Shown here piece by piece: positions 1 through 9,500 of a DNA stretch of 53,903 nucleotides. Both the position numbers and the translations under genes were made by a program. The notes under the pieces were generated by a model that saw only the letters and a program-made list of their open reading frames with translations, searched no databases and had not been told where the DNA came from. Each line of letters starts with the position of its first letter. The stretch's first letter is position 1. This stretch comes from an uncultured Spirochaeta sp. (GTDB taxonomy: Bacteria; Spirochaetota; Spirochaetia; DSM-27196; Alkalispirochaetaceae): assembly GCA_913030605.1 (NCBI GenBank), contig CAJWEZ010000029.1, positions 1 through 53,903 on the forward strand. The letters are read 5' to 3'.

Positions 1-1701
1 GACCTCGTCGTTGCGGGCCGAGCCGGTGGCGGGCGGCGCCGTTGGTGCCGCGGCGTTCCCCGCCGCGCCGCCGGGAGCGGGCAGCGGATAGGTGTGTCCA
101 CCGATGGTGGCGCGCCCGTCCGTGACGGTGACCTCGAACCGTTCACCGCCCACGGTGACGGTGTAGTGCGCCGGTTCGCCGGAGGGTGCGGTGGGAGAGG
201 ACGCGGCTGCGGGGACCGACGCCGCGCTCCGCTGGGCGGTGCCCCCCGCGGCGGACGCGGTGTTCGCCGCCGCCGCGGCGGCGTGGTCCACGGCCTCGCC
301 GGCGCTCTGCTTGCGCACGTTCACCTGCCCCTCACCCCGGAGGAACGAGATCCCGCGTTCCCTGCACGTGGCGGCGATGAAGACATTCTCTTCGGTCATC
401 GGGAGACCCGCGTCCTTGAGTGCTTCCTCCGCCGGGCCGCGCCCCTTGGACGGGTCACGATCGTTGAGCACGCGGGGACTCTCGGTGGTCGGTTCCAGGT
501 CCAGCTGTGTCGCTGCGAGTTTGACCAGTTCCGGGTCCGGCTCGCTGGGCGTGCGGCCGAAATAGCCCAGCAGCATCCTGCCGTAGCCCTCGGCGATCTT
601 CTTCCACGGTCCCAGAAGCACGTTGTTGAACGCCTGCTGGAAGTAGAACTGCGAGACGGGGGTCACGGAGGTGGCAAACCCGCCGCGCTCCACGACTTCG
701 CGCATCGCGGCGATCACCTCCGGAAAGCGGTGGAGCACCTTATGGTCCCGCATCATCTGGGTGTTGGCGGTGAGTGCGCCCCCCGGCATCGGCGAGAACG
801 GAATGAGGGGCTCCACCTTCTGCGCCTCCGGCGGGAAGAAGTAGTCCTTCATCGCGTCCTTGAACACCTCCTCAGCCTCCATCACTTTCGTGATGTCCAC
901 GTCCAGGTCGAACTCCGTGCCCCGAAGTGCGTGCCACATCGTGATGATGTCGGGCTGCGCGGTACCACCGGACACCGGCGCCATGGAGAGATCGATCCCG
1001 TCGGCGCCGGCCTCGATCGCCGCCTTGTAGGTGATCACACCGGTACCGGCGGTATCGTGGGTGTGAAAGCGAACCGGTACGTCCGCCGGGAGCTTGGCCT
1101 TCGCCATTTTCACGGTGTCGTACACCACCTTGGGCGTTGCCGTGCCCGAGGCGTCCTTCAGCACCAGGGAGTGCATCGGAATGTCCGCCTCCAGGATCCG
1201 ACGGATTCGCTCCAGGTAGAACTCCGCGGTGTGGGCCCCCGACAGCCCCGGCGGCAGGCCCATCAGGGTGACGGCCACCTCGTGGTTGAGTCCGGCGTCG
1301 GCGATGCAGTGACCGGAGTAGTCGAGGTTGTCCACATCGTTGAGGGCATCGAAGTTGCGGATCGTGGTGATGCCGTGCTTTTTGAAGAGCTCGGCGTGCA
1401 TCCTGATGATGTCGGAGGACTGGCTCTCCAGTCCCACGACGTTGATTCCGCGCGCCAGCGTCTGCAGGTTGGCGTCCGGCCCCGCCACCTCGCGGCAGGA
1501 GTCCATCATGGCGAAGGCGTCCTCGTTGCAGTAGAAGTAGAGGCTCTGGAAGCGCGCACCACCGCCGACCTCGAAGTGGGTGAGCCCTGCGTCCCGCGCC
1601 GCCTCGAGGGCCGGAAGAAAGTCGGGAGTCAGAACGCGGGCGCCGAACACCGACTGAAATCCGTCCCGGAACGCGGTGACCATGACATTGATCTTTTTCA
1701 T
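1..1701 (-). CDS. oadA: Oxaloacetate decarboxylase alpha subunit (C-terminus cut by window edge)
   Basis: Carboxyltransferase and biotin-carrier subunit of the membrane sodium-pumping oxaloacetate decarboxylase: it moves CO2 from oxaloacetate to biotin on the cytoplasmic face, and the membrane beta subunit later releases it with Na+ export. The first ~460 residues form the carboxyltransferase barrel, with AFRDGFQS near residue 10, the lysine motif KDASG and the metal-binding HTHDT. An Ala/Pro/Ser-rich linker follows, then the start of a biotinyl-type domain (ITIGG-like strand pattern). The biotinylated lysine lies beyond base 1, so 567 codons are visible. The ATG is preceded by AGGAG 8 bases upstream and overlaps the oadG stop as ATGA, so the two are translationally coupled. 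Pyruvate carboxylase subunit B is the alternative, but the oadG neighbour favours OadA. Confidence 0.93.
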   Translation of the reverse strand, partial: MKKINVMVTAFRDGFQSVFGARVLTPDFLPALEAARDAGLTHFEVGGGARFQSLYFYCNEDAFAMMDSCREVAGPDANLQTLARGINVVGLESQSSDIIRMHAELFKKHGITTIRNFDALNDVDNLDYSGHCIADAGLNHEVAVTLMGLPPGLSGAHTAEFYLERIRRILEADIPMHSLVLKDASGTATPKVVYDTVKMAKAKLPADVPVRFHTHDTAGTGVITYKAAIEAGADGIDLSMAPVSGGTAQPDIITMWHALRGTEFDLDVDITKVMEAEEVFKDAMKDYFFPPEAQKVEPLIPFSPMPGGALTANTQMMRDHKVLHRFPEVIAAMREVVERGGFATSVTPVSQFYFQQAFNNVLLGPWKKIAEGYGRMLLGYFGRTPSEPDPELVKLAATQLDLEPTTESPRVLNDRDPSKGRGPAEEALKDAGLPMTEENVFIAATCRERGISFLRGEGQVNVRKQSAGEAVDHAAAAAANTASAAGGTAQRSAASVPAAASSPTAPSGEPAHYTVTVGGERFEVTVTDGRATIGGHTYPLPAPGGAAGNAAAPTAPPATGSARNDEV

Positions 1702-1958
1702 TTCGCGGTTCTCCTGTGGTGGTGGGTTGCCACCGCCGCGAGGACCGCGGCGATGCGGGCGGACGGGGCGCCGGCGGCGGCGGTGGCCGCTGCTGCTGCG
1801 TTGCCCGTTCCGGCCGACGGATCCGATGCGTCCCCGCCGGAGCCCTCGATTCGTCGAACGAGTGCCGACGTGAGACTCATGAGCCCGACGAGCACAACCA
1901 GAAATACAAATACGACGCCCATGCCGAGAACCATGAGCTGCAGACCTGCGGCGACCAT
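1698..1958 (-). CDS. oadG: Oxaloacetate decarboxylase gamma subunit
   Basis: Small membrane subunit that assembles the decarboxylase complex and, in characterised enzymes, carries zinc. The 86 residues contain one transmembrane helix (about residues 5-27, rich in V, F, L and G). An Ala/Gly/Ser/Pro-rich linker follows, then a basic, His-rich tail ending in HHHRRTAK, the usual OadG layout. The chosen ATG puts the helix at the N-terminus; GGAGG lies 13 bases upstream, farther than ideal. Its TGA overlaps the oadA ATG. A -10-like TACAAT lies on this strand at 1998-2003, giving a leader of about 35 bases. The gene order G-A is seen; an oadB gene, if present, would lie outside the window. Confidence 0.82.
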   Translation of the reverse strand: MVAAGLQLMVLGMGVVFVFLVVLVGLMSLTSALVRRIEGSGGDASDPSAGTGNAAAAATAAAGAPSARIAAVLAAVATHHHRRTAK

Positions 1959-1997
1959 CCTGTTTCCGAATCCTCCGAGCTGTGGTGTGGTGGCGGG

Positions 1998-2003
1998 ATT
2001 GTA
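1998..2003 (-). promoter_or_regulatory. Probable -10 element of the oadGA operon
   Basis: TACAAT reads on the minus strand about 40 bases before the oadG start. No good -35 hexamer is visible at 16-18 bases upstream, where the gnd terminator-like hairpin begins. The assignment rests on the -10 alone. Confidence 0.4.
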
Positions 2004-2016
2004 CCAGAAAGCGGAG

Positions 2017-2038
2017 GGCGCCACCACGAGGTGGCGCC
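2017..2038 (-). terminator. Hairpin between gnd and oadG
   Basis: A perfect 9-bp stem (GGCGCCACC with GGTGGCGCC) closes a 4-base loop 30 bases after the gnd stop. No U-tract follows, so it may act as an RNA-stabilising 3' end or a weak terminator rather than a strong intrinsic one. Confidence 0.5.
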
Positions 2039-2067
2039 GCCGCTCCCGCACTCCGTTCCTGCGTATC

Positions 2068-3549
2068 CTATGCGTTGTATGAACCGGCGGTCGTGTTTCC
2101 CCCCGTTCCGGTCCAGTTGAAATGGTGAAACTCACCGCGGGCCCCGTCGACACGCTCAAAGGTGTGGGCTCCGAAGTAGTCGCGCTGCGCCTGGATCATG
2201 TTCGCCGGCAGTCGCGGGCTGCGGTACCCGTCGAAAAACGCCAGGGCGGTGGAAAACGCCGGAACGGGGATTCCGGCGGTGACGGCGGCAGCCACGACGC
2301 GGCGCCACGCCGCCTGGGCGGTGTGAATCACCCCACTGAACCACTCGTCCAGCAGCAGATTCTCGAGGTCCGGATTGCGGCGATACGCCTCCTTGATGCG
2401 ACCGAGAAACGCGCTGCGGATGATACAGCCCTCGCGCCACAGCATGGCGACGTTGCCGTAGTCGATGTCCCAGCCGTAGCTCTCGCTGGCCTCACGGATC
2501 AGCATGAAGCCCTGGGCGTAGGAGACGAGCTTGGAGGCGAGCAGCGCCTGCCGCAGGTCCTCGAGGAACGTGGTGCGGTCGGCGTTGATGGCGACCACCC
2601 CGCCGTTCTCACCGTTGGAGGCACCGCCGGGACCCTGCAGGATCGACCCCGCGGCGACCCGCTGATCCTTGAGCGCCGAAAGCGACCGCGCGAACACGGC
2701 CTCAACGATCAGCGTAACCGGAATTCCGGCGTCCAGGGCGTTGATCCCCGTCCACTTTCCCGTCCCCTTCTGGCCGGCGGCGTCGAGGATCGAATCCAGA
2801 ACCGCCGTCCCATCCTCACGCTGCGCCGTGAGGATGTCGGCGGTGATTTCGATCAGGAAGCTGTCGAGTTCCGTCGCGTTCCAGGCGGCAAACGCCTCGT
2901 GCATCTCGTGGTTGGTCATACCGAGTCCGACCTTCATGACGTGGTACGCCTCGGCGATGAGCTGCATGTCCCCGTACTCGATGCCGTTGTGGACCATCTT
3001 CACGTAGTGACCGGCGCCCTCGGCGCCGACCCAGTCCGCGCACGCCTCTCCCTCCGGGGTCTTGGCGGCGATGTCCTGAAAGATCGGCCGAATGTGGGGC
3101 CAGGCGTCCGGGTTGCCTCCGGGCATGATGCTGGGGCCGTGGCGGGCGCCCTCCTCACCACCGGAAACACCGGTACCGACGAACAGGATGCCCTGTTCCG
3201 CGAGGTCGCGGGTTCGGCGGATCGAGTCCGGGTAGTGGGAGTTTCCGCCGTCGATAATGATGTCGCCCGCCTGCAGGTGCGGCAGGAGCGATTCGATGAA
3301 TCTGTCCACAACCTCGCCGGCCTTGACCATGAGCATGATGCGCCGGGGACGCTTGAGGCTCGCCACGAACTCCTCGAGCTCGTACGCCGGGAGAATCGTG
3401 TCCCGCCCCGCCGCCGGGCCGTCCATAAACTCCTGCGTCCGCGATCCGGTGCGATTGTACACCGCTACGGTATATCCGTTGTCGTTCATGTTCAGAACCA
3501 GGTTCTGACCCATGACCGCGAGTCCGATCAGTCCAATATCTGCCTGCAT
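2068..3549 (-). CDS. gnd: 6-phosphogluconate dehydrogenase, decarboxylating
   Basis: Oxidative pentose phosphate pathway enzyme converting 6-phosphogluconate to ribulose 5-phosphate and CO2 while reducing NAD(P)+. The 493-residue protein has the full family length. A Rossmann start GLIGLAVMGQNLVLNM (about residues 7-22) is followed by NRT for cofactor selection, GVSGGEEGARHGPSIMPGG and the catalytic lysine segment KMVHNGIEYGDMQ. The all-helical domain carries TGKWT and the typical C-terminus with HFNWTG. The start is supported by AGAGGAGG 7 bases upstream. It lies 39 bases after the HAD phosphatase gene on the same strand, so both may be one transcript. No defect seen. Confidence 0.97.
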   Translation of the reverse strand: MQADIGLIGLAVMGQNLVLNMNDNGYTVAVYNRTGSRTQEFMDGPAAGRDTILPAYELEEFVASLKRPRRIMLMVKAGEVVDRFIESLLPHLQAGDIIIDGGNSHYPDSIRRTRDLAEQGILFVGTGVSGGEEGARHGPSIMPGGNPDAWPHIRPIFQDIAAKTPEGEACADWVGAEGAGHYVKMVHNGIEYGDMQLIAEAYHVMKVGLGMTNHEMHEAFAAWNATELDSFLIEITADILTAQREDGTAVLDSILDAAGQKGTGKWTGINALDAGIPVTLIVEAVFARSLSALKDQRVAAGSILQGPGGASNGENGGVVAINADRTTFLEDLRQALLASKLVSYAQGFMLIREASESYGWDIDYGNVAMLWREGCIIRSAFLGRIKEAYRRNPDLENLLLDEWFSGVIHTAQAAWRRVVAAAVTAGIPVPAFSTALAFFDGYRSPRLPANMIQAQRDYFGAHTFERVDGARGEFHHFNWTGTGGNTTAGSYNA

Positions 3550-3588
3550 GCTGAGCCTCCTCTGCGAATTCCCGGGTTGCCCGGGGGT

Positions 3589-4506
3589 CTACGTGCGCGT
3601 CGGCGCCGCTTTCCAGGGCGGCGTCTCCGGCAGGTGTCGATAGAAATCCTGTTCGAGCTGATCCTGGTAGTCACCGGTCCACGCGCCGTCGACAAACCGC
3701 GGCAACGCCTGCTCCCGGAACCGCCGCCAGCTTCCGGCCTCGTCGCCGGGCACGATCGGGAAGAACCACGCCCCAACCGACCGCGCGGCGGCGGCGTCGC
3801 CGGGAGCATCGCCCACCATGAGCATGTCGTTGGCGGCGTAGCCGCCCGCGACGGCGCAGCGCGTCAGGTGGTCGGTTTTCTTCCCGAGTTCCTGTCCGCC
3901 GATCGTTGCCACCAGCCCCTCCAGCCCCGCGTGCGCCCACTGTTCCTGCAGCACGGCGGTGGGGGCGCTGCTGACCACCGCCACGTCGGCGTGGGCGCCG
4001 GCGGCGGCCAGGGCGTCGCGAACGCCGGGGAACGGCTCCGCGTCCGTGAGCATGCCGGCGAACGCCTCGTCCACCGCCCGGGACCACTCCGCCACCGTCT
4101 GCAGCTCGTCGGCCGCTCCTCGGTCTCCCGCCCGCCTCGCCGTCGCGATCGCGTCGGTCAGGGCGCTGCCGCTGAGCGCGGGACTCCGTTCGATCCACGC
4201 GGAGAACGCCGGCAGGGCGGGAACGCCGGTGTCGACGGGGACGTCGGGATGATCCCCGAGAAGATGCAGGGTCGCCGCGAGGCCGGCGTAGCGATTGATC
4301 CCGCGGGTGGCGGAGTAGAGATTAACGAAGTTCCACACCGTCTGCGCCGTCGCCGAGATCGGTTCCAGATCGAACCAGCGGACAAACTGCGGGGCAAAAC
4401 AGCGACGATGCTTGACCTCCATCGTGTCGAAGGCGCAGCCGTCGCTGTCGACGCCGAGAAACAGACGGTGGGACGGTGAGAACTCCTGTACAGCGTGGCC
4501 GTTCAC
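3589..4506 (-). CDS. HAD-superfamily hydrolase
   Basis: Predicted cytosolic phosphatase of 305 residues; substrate unknown. Motif I reads VDSDG with D20 and D22 as nucleophile and acid/base pair. A large helical cap follows (about residues 30-165), then motif II VVSSAP, a lysine region GKKTDH (motif III) and motif IV GDAPGD. These are all the canonical catalytic elements. The start is a GTG without Shine-Dalgarno, but a strong promoter (TTGACC, 17 bases, TATACT) predicts transcription starting about 3 bases before it. The gene therefore looks leaderless. Its position directly before gnd suggests sugar-phosphate housekeeping, which is inference only. Confidence 0.85.
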   Translation of the reverse strand: MNGHAVQEFSPSHRLFLGVDSDGCAFDTMEVKHRRCFAPQFVRWFDLEPISATAQTVWNFVNLYSATRGINRYAGLAATLHLLGDHPDVPVDTGVPALPAFSAWIERSPALSGSALTDAIATARRAGDRGAADELQTVAEWSRAVDEAFAGMLTDAEPFPGVRDALAAAGAHADVAVVSSAPTAVLQEQWAHAGLEGLVATIGGQELGKKTDHLTRCAVAGGYAANDMLMVGDAPGDAAAARSVGAWFFPIVPGDEAGSWRRFREQALPRFVDGAWTGDYQDQLEQDFYRHLPETPPWKAAPTRT

Positions 4507-4515
4507 GATGTGCCG

Positions 4516-4544
4516 AGTATAGGAGCGGGAATCGGCTCGGTCAA
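4516..4544 (-). promoter_or_regulatory. Promoter of the HAD phosphatase-gnd unit
   Basis: Minus strand: -35 TTGACC (4544-4539), 17-base spacer, -10 TATACT (4521-4516). Transcription should start near 4509, while the GTG start is at 4506. The -35 overlaps the 3' end of the upstream methyltransferase gene. Confidence 0.65.
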
Positions 4545-5239
4545 CGAGGACGCGTCGCGGTCATCACCGCCTGCATATGGGAGCGGTGCCCGACGTGGAT
4601 GTCAACGAAGCCGAGCGCCCCGAGACGCGTCGGCGTCTCCGACGCCAGCATGACGAAGCGTGGGGACTGGTCGTCGATGTTGTGGGTCACCCACTTGCGG
4701 AGCAGGTCGGTCTTGCCCCGCTCCAGAAAGGCGTCGAAGAAGCGGTTGACCTGAAACGCCAGCGCGTCAAACCGCTCCTGCCCGTCGGGGGCGTACTTGT
4801 CGGCGTTGGTGAACAGCCCGCCGGGTCGCAGAACGCGGAAGATCTCGGCTTCGACCCGGTCCCGGTACGGTGCCTCCATGTTGTGGAGGGTAAAGGCGGA
4901 GGCCACCACATCGACGGAGCGCTCCGGCATCTCCTGAAGGAAGGTGAGGGCATCGGCCTCCCGAATCTCCAGGTCGGGAAGCTGCTCCCGGGCCTGGGCA
5001 ACCATCTCGGGATCGTTGTCGACGGTCACGATCTCGGCTCCCTCGATCCCCGCGAGAAGACGGGTCGTGAACCCGTTGCCGGTTCCGATCTCCAGAATCC
5101 GGCGACGGTCCTGCGGGGCGCGGGTGGCGATCGCCTCGATCATGTGCCGCTGAAACGCTTCGAAGTCGGGGTACGCCAGGGTGATCAGGTCGTACTCTTC
5201 CGCCAGGCTTCCGGAAAAACGGTGCGTTGCGTCGCTCAT
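4541..5239 (-). CDS. Class I SAM-dependent methyltransferase
   Basis: Predicted soluble methyltransferase of 232 residues. Motif I ILEIGTGNGFTTRLL (about residues 46-60) is the SAM-binding loop. The acidic end of strand 2 is VTVDND, motif post-II is READALTFL, and FRVLRPGGLF marks motif III. It resembles UbiE/Methyltransf_11 proteins; the methyl acceptor cannot be told. The chosen ATG has no Shine-Dalgarno, but a TACCTT hexamer ends 6 bases before it, suggesting a leaderless mRNA. An upstream extension in the same frame to about 5353 lacks homology-like features and overlaps the divergent adaptor gene, so it was not used. Confidence 0.85.
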   Translation of the reverse strand: MSDATHRFSGSLAEEYDLITLAYPDFEAFQRHMIEAIATRAPQDRRRILEIGTGNGFTTRLLAGIEGAEIVTVDNDPEMVAQAREQLPDLEIREADALTFLQEMPERSVDVVASAFTLHNMEAPYRDRVEAEIFRVLRPGGLFTNADKYAPDGQERFDALAFQVNRFFDAFLERGKTDLLRKWVTHNIDDQSPRFVMLASETPTRLGALGFVDIHVGHRSHMQAVMTATRPR

Positions 5240-5335
5240 GGTTGAAAGGTATGGGAAATCGCGGGCGATCTCCACCGTCGCGGTAACAGTTGTCGGGAAA
5301 CCCGGTGTTGAACGGAACGTAAGGAAGAAAACGCT

Positions 5336-6493
5336 ATGAACGCTACTACACACACGAGGGACCGGGTCCCCGGGCGCAACGCCGCCGACCCGATTCGCTC
5401 ACAGACTCACCGGACGGAGACGTCGCGCGTCATGACGGCGGCACTGGCGACTCTGCTCCTCGCAGGAACGATCGGACTGTCGGCGTGCAGCGCGCCGGCT
5501 GAGGCACAGGAAGCGGGCGCCACCGCCGCCGTCGAGCGTCCCGGAGATACCCGACGCCGGATTCCGGTGCGGGTGACCGTGACCGAACAGGGCGATTTCG
5601 TGGAATTCGGCGAGTACGTCGGCGAGGCCCGCGGGTTATCGGAGGTTCATCTGACCGCCGCCGCCCCCGGCCGCGTGGCGACGGTGGCGGTTGAGCAGGG
5701 AGACGCCGTAACCGCCGGGCAGTCCCTGGCGGCGATCGCGCCGGATCAGGCGCGCACGCGCTACCAGACCGCAGTCCTCAACGAACGCCTCGCCCGGGAG
5801 ACGTGGGAGCGCGAACAGCGCTTCCTGGAGCAGGGCAACAGCTTTCAGCTCAAGGTGGACCAGGCGCACCTCGCATGGCTCCAGGCGCGGTCGGCGCTGC
5901 TGGACGCAGAGACGATGCGCGACAGCCAGCTCGCCATCGCCCCGATAGACGGCACCGTCGTGCGACGCCACATCCAGCCCCATGAGGACCTGGAACCGGG
6001 CGACCCGACGTTCGATATCGCCGATATGCGGCGTATGCTCGTAACCGTGGGCGTTCCGGAGGCGGACATCTCCGGCGTTCGGGATCTCGACCGCGCCGAA
6101 GTGGTGTTCAGCGCCTTTCCGGATCGCGTCTTCGAGGGCACGCCGACCAGTTTTGCCCGCATGCGCTCCGATCGGACGCTGACCTACGAGGTGGAAATCG
6201 AGATCGACAACGCCGACGGCGAGATTCTCTCCGGCCAGACCGCGCGGGTCCGGCTGGCGCTACGGCACTACCCGGAGGTAGTGGTCGTTCCGTCCAGTGC
6301 GGTGTTCATCCGCAACAACCAGAGCTACGTGATGGTCGTGGAAGGTGACACCGCCCGCGAGCTTCCCGTGCGCACCGGCGTCACCAACGCCACCGAGACG
6401 GTGATCCTCTCGGGGCTGGAGCCGGGAGCACAGCTCGTGACGGAAGGATTCAACCGGCTCGCGGACGGCGCTCCGGTCGAAATCGTCCAGTAA
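5336..6493 (+). CDS. RND efflux periplasmic adaptor (membrane fusion protein)
   Basis: Periplasmic subunit joining the inner-membrane RND pump to an outer-membrane channel. The start has AAGGAAG about 6 bases upstream. A cationic N-terminus leads to a hydrophobic stretch ending in a lipobox-like LSAC (about residues 48-51), so it is probably a lipoprotein. A later ATG (5432) just before the hydrophobic core is the alternative start. The mature part has the biotinyl-lipoyl half-motif (VAVEQGDAVTAGQSLAAI), a helical hairpin, the returning half (QLAIAPIDGTVVRRHI), a beta-barrel and a membrane-proximal domain. The pump gene follows after 17 bases. No TolC-like gene is nearby, so a channel must be supplied elsewhere. 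Confidence 0.92.
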   Translation: MNATTHTRDRVPGRNAADPIRSQTHRTETSRVMTAALATLLLAGTIGLSACSAPAEAQEAGATAAVERPGDTRRRIPVRVTVTEQGDFVEFGEYVGEARGLSEVHLTAAAPGRVATVAVEQGDAVTAGQSLAAIAPDQARTRYQTAVLNERLARETWEREQRFLEQGNSFQLKVDQAHLAWLQARSALLDAETMRDSQLAIAPIDGTVVRRHIQPHEDLEPGDPTFDIADMRRMLVTVGVPEADISGVRDLDRAEVVFSAFPDRVFEGTPTSFARMRSDRTLTYEVEIEIDNADGEILSGQTARVRLALRHYPEVVVVPSSAVFIRNNQSYVMVVEGDTARELPVRTGVTNATETVILSGLEPGAQLVTEGFNRLADGAPVEIVQ

Positions 6494-6510
6494 CGCAGGA
6501 ATACAGACAG

Positions 6511-9500
6511 ATGGTACGTCTCTTTATCGAAAAGCACATGGCGGTGTTCTCGCTGGCGGCGCTGATCGTCGTCCTCGGGGTGATCGCCTACGCGACGCTC
6601 CCGCGGGAGTCGTCGCCGGAAATCAAGCAGCCCTACATTTTCATCACCACCACCTATGTGGGGGTCTCGGCTGCGGACATCGAAACGCTGGTGACCGACC
6701 CGATCGAGAACGAGCTCGAAGGTATGGACGGACTGTCGGAGCTCACCAGTGAGAGCCGGCAGAACGTCTCGTCGATCTTCGCGGAGTTCTCGTCGGAGGT
6801 GAGTGTGGAGGAGGCGCTGCGACGCACCAAGGACCGGGTGGATATCGCCGCGGCGCAGCTTCCGGACGACGCCGACGAGCCCTCCGTGCGGGAGTTCAGC
6901 GTCTCCGACTGGCCGATGTTCGTGGTCGTACTCTCGCACCCCGACGGCGTGCAGGTGATCGACGATGCCGCCGAGCGGGTTCGTGACGAACTGAAGGGGC
7001 TTCCTGGCGTCCTGGACGTGGACACGGCCGGAAACCCCCAGCGGGAGCTGGCGATCGAGCTCGACCCGTATCGCATGTCGTCCTACGGCCTGTCGATCAA
7101 CGACGTGACAACGGCGATCGGACAGGAGCACGTCACGATTCCCGGCGGGGTGCTGCAGAATCGCGAAAAGAACTACTCCCTCGCCGTCACCGGCGAGATC
7201 ACCGAGGCGTGGCGCTTCGGTGAGATCATGGTTGCCGGCGGAGGCGTCCAGGTTCCCCTGGACGAGATCGCCACCGTGGCGTTTCAGGACGCCGACGATA
7301 CCTCTTTCTCGCGGCTGAACGGCACGCCGGCGATCACGCTGTCGGTCAAGAAGCGGCTGGGGGCCAACATTCTCGACCTGGCCGACGCCGCCCACGCCAC
7401 CGTGGACGAGCTGACCCCCACGCTTCCGGCGGGGACCGAGGTCTTCGTCTCCTACGATGAGAGTCGATACATCCGGGACATGCTCGCGGATCTGGAGAAC
7501 AACATGGTCACCGGGTTCATCCTGGTGCTGCTGGTGACGATCTTTTTCCTGGGGTTCCGCAACAGTCTCTTTGTCTCCATGGCGATCCCCCTGTCCATGC
7601 TGATGTCCTTCTTTATCCTGCAGCTCATGGGGATCACCCTGAACACGATCGTCCTGTTCAGCCTGATCCTGGCGCTGGGCATGCTGGTGGACAACGGGAT
7701 CGTGATCGTCGAGAACATCTTTCGCCACCAGGCGATGGGCAAGAGCAGGGCGCAGGCGGCGATCGACGGCGCCGGCGAGGTGGCGGGTCCGATCGCGGCG
7801 AGCACTCTCACGACGCTCCTCGCGTTTTTTCCGATCATCTTTATGCCGGGGATCATGGGCGACTTCATGAGCTACCTGCCCAAGACGGTGATCGTCGTGC
7901 TGAGTTCCTCGCTCTTCGTTGCCATCGTGATCAACCCCACGTTCTGCGCGCGGTTTCTCAAGATCACGCCGGCGCAACAGCGCAAGATGGAGCACGGTGG
8001 CGGTGGTTTCGGTCGCGTGCAGGAGTGGTACACGCGCATGCTGCGCCGCGCAACGCGCCACGCCGGAAAAACGGTGCTGGCGGTGACGGCGGTGGTGATC
8101 GCCGGGTTTGTGACCTACGGCATGATCGCGGCGGATGTGATTTTCTTCCCGAATCTGGACCCGGAGCGTGCGCGGATCGAAATCGAAGCACCGCAGGGGA
8201 CGCCGCTGGAACGCACCGACGGCGTGGTCCGGGAGGTTGAGGCGGCGATCCCGCTCGTGCCGATGTCGCTGGACAGTTTCCAGGCGACCTCCGGTCGCGG
8301 TGCGGAGAGCAACCGCGGGAGCATCGACATCACCTTTGCACCCTACGCGGAGCGCGAGATCCCCGGATCGACGGCGGTTCGAAGCCTGCAGGAGCAGATG
8401 CGTTCGGTCACCGGCGCGGTGGTCACGGTCCGGGAGGGCAACTCCGGCCCCCCGACCGGTGATGACGTATCGTACGAGATCCGTGGCGCCGACTATGCGG
8501 TCATGGGGGAGATCACCGATCGCCTGGTGGCGATTCTGGAACCCTACGCCGGCTCGTTCAAGACGATCGACAACGACTACGAGGCGAGTCAGCCGGAGAT
8601 CGCCGTGAACATCGACCGGCGCCGGGCGGCGCACTACGGGCTCAGCACCGCACAGGTCGCCTCGACCGTCCGGACCGCGGTTACCGGCAGCACCGTCGGT
8701 GCCTTCCGTTCCAGCGAGGAGGAGTACGACATCAACGTGCGCTACCGCGACGACTCCCGTGACTCGCTCCAGACGCTGCGGAACGTGCAGGTGGTGGCCT
8801 ACGACGGACGGCGGATTCCGCTGAGTTCGGTGGCGTCACTGGAACCGCAGTCCACCGTGAGCGTCATCAAACGCCGCAACCTCAACCGGGCGGTGAGCGT
8901 ATCGGCCAATTTCAACCCCGACGTTGAGAACCGTGGGGAGATTCTTGCGGCGATCGGCGAGGAGGTGGAGGCGCTGAAGGCGGACCTTCCGTCGGGCTAC
9001 GCGATCGGTACCGGCGCCGGGTTCGACGTGCGCGATGAATCGACGACGTTCCTGATACAGGCGTTCCTGGTGGCGGTGTTTCTGATCTTCATCGTCCTGG
9101 TGGCGCAGTTCAACTCGCTGGCGGACCCGTTCATCATCATGTACGCCGTGTTCCTGAGTCTCGGTGGCGTCATGTGGGGGTTTGCCCTGGGACAGCAGAA
9201 CTTCGTCATTATCATGTCGGGGATCGGATCGATCGCCCTGGCGGGTGTGGCGGTGAACAACTGCATCGTCCTGGTGGACTACACCCACAAGCTGATCCGC
9301 GCCGGCGAGCCGTGGCGACAGGCGATCGTGGAGGCGGGACGTACGCGCCTGCGGCCGGTGATTCTCACGGCGCTCACAACTGTCCTGGCGCTGGTGCCGA
9401 TGGCGTTCGGCGTGAGCTTCGACATTCACGAGTTCCGGATCATCATCGGGAGCGAGTCGGCGGAGTACTGGAAGGCGTTTGCCTGGACGATGCTCTACGG

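Noticed and set aside
2122..4479. A 785-codon plus-strand frame opposite gnd and the HAD gene
   Set aside because: Both minus-strand genes carry full catalytic motifs; the plus frame is a composition shadow.
6325..8634. A 769-codon minus-strand frame opposite the RND pump
   Set aside because: Antisense artefact of high GC; its text is Arg/His/Asp-rich and it would conflict with a complete pump gene.
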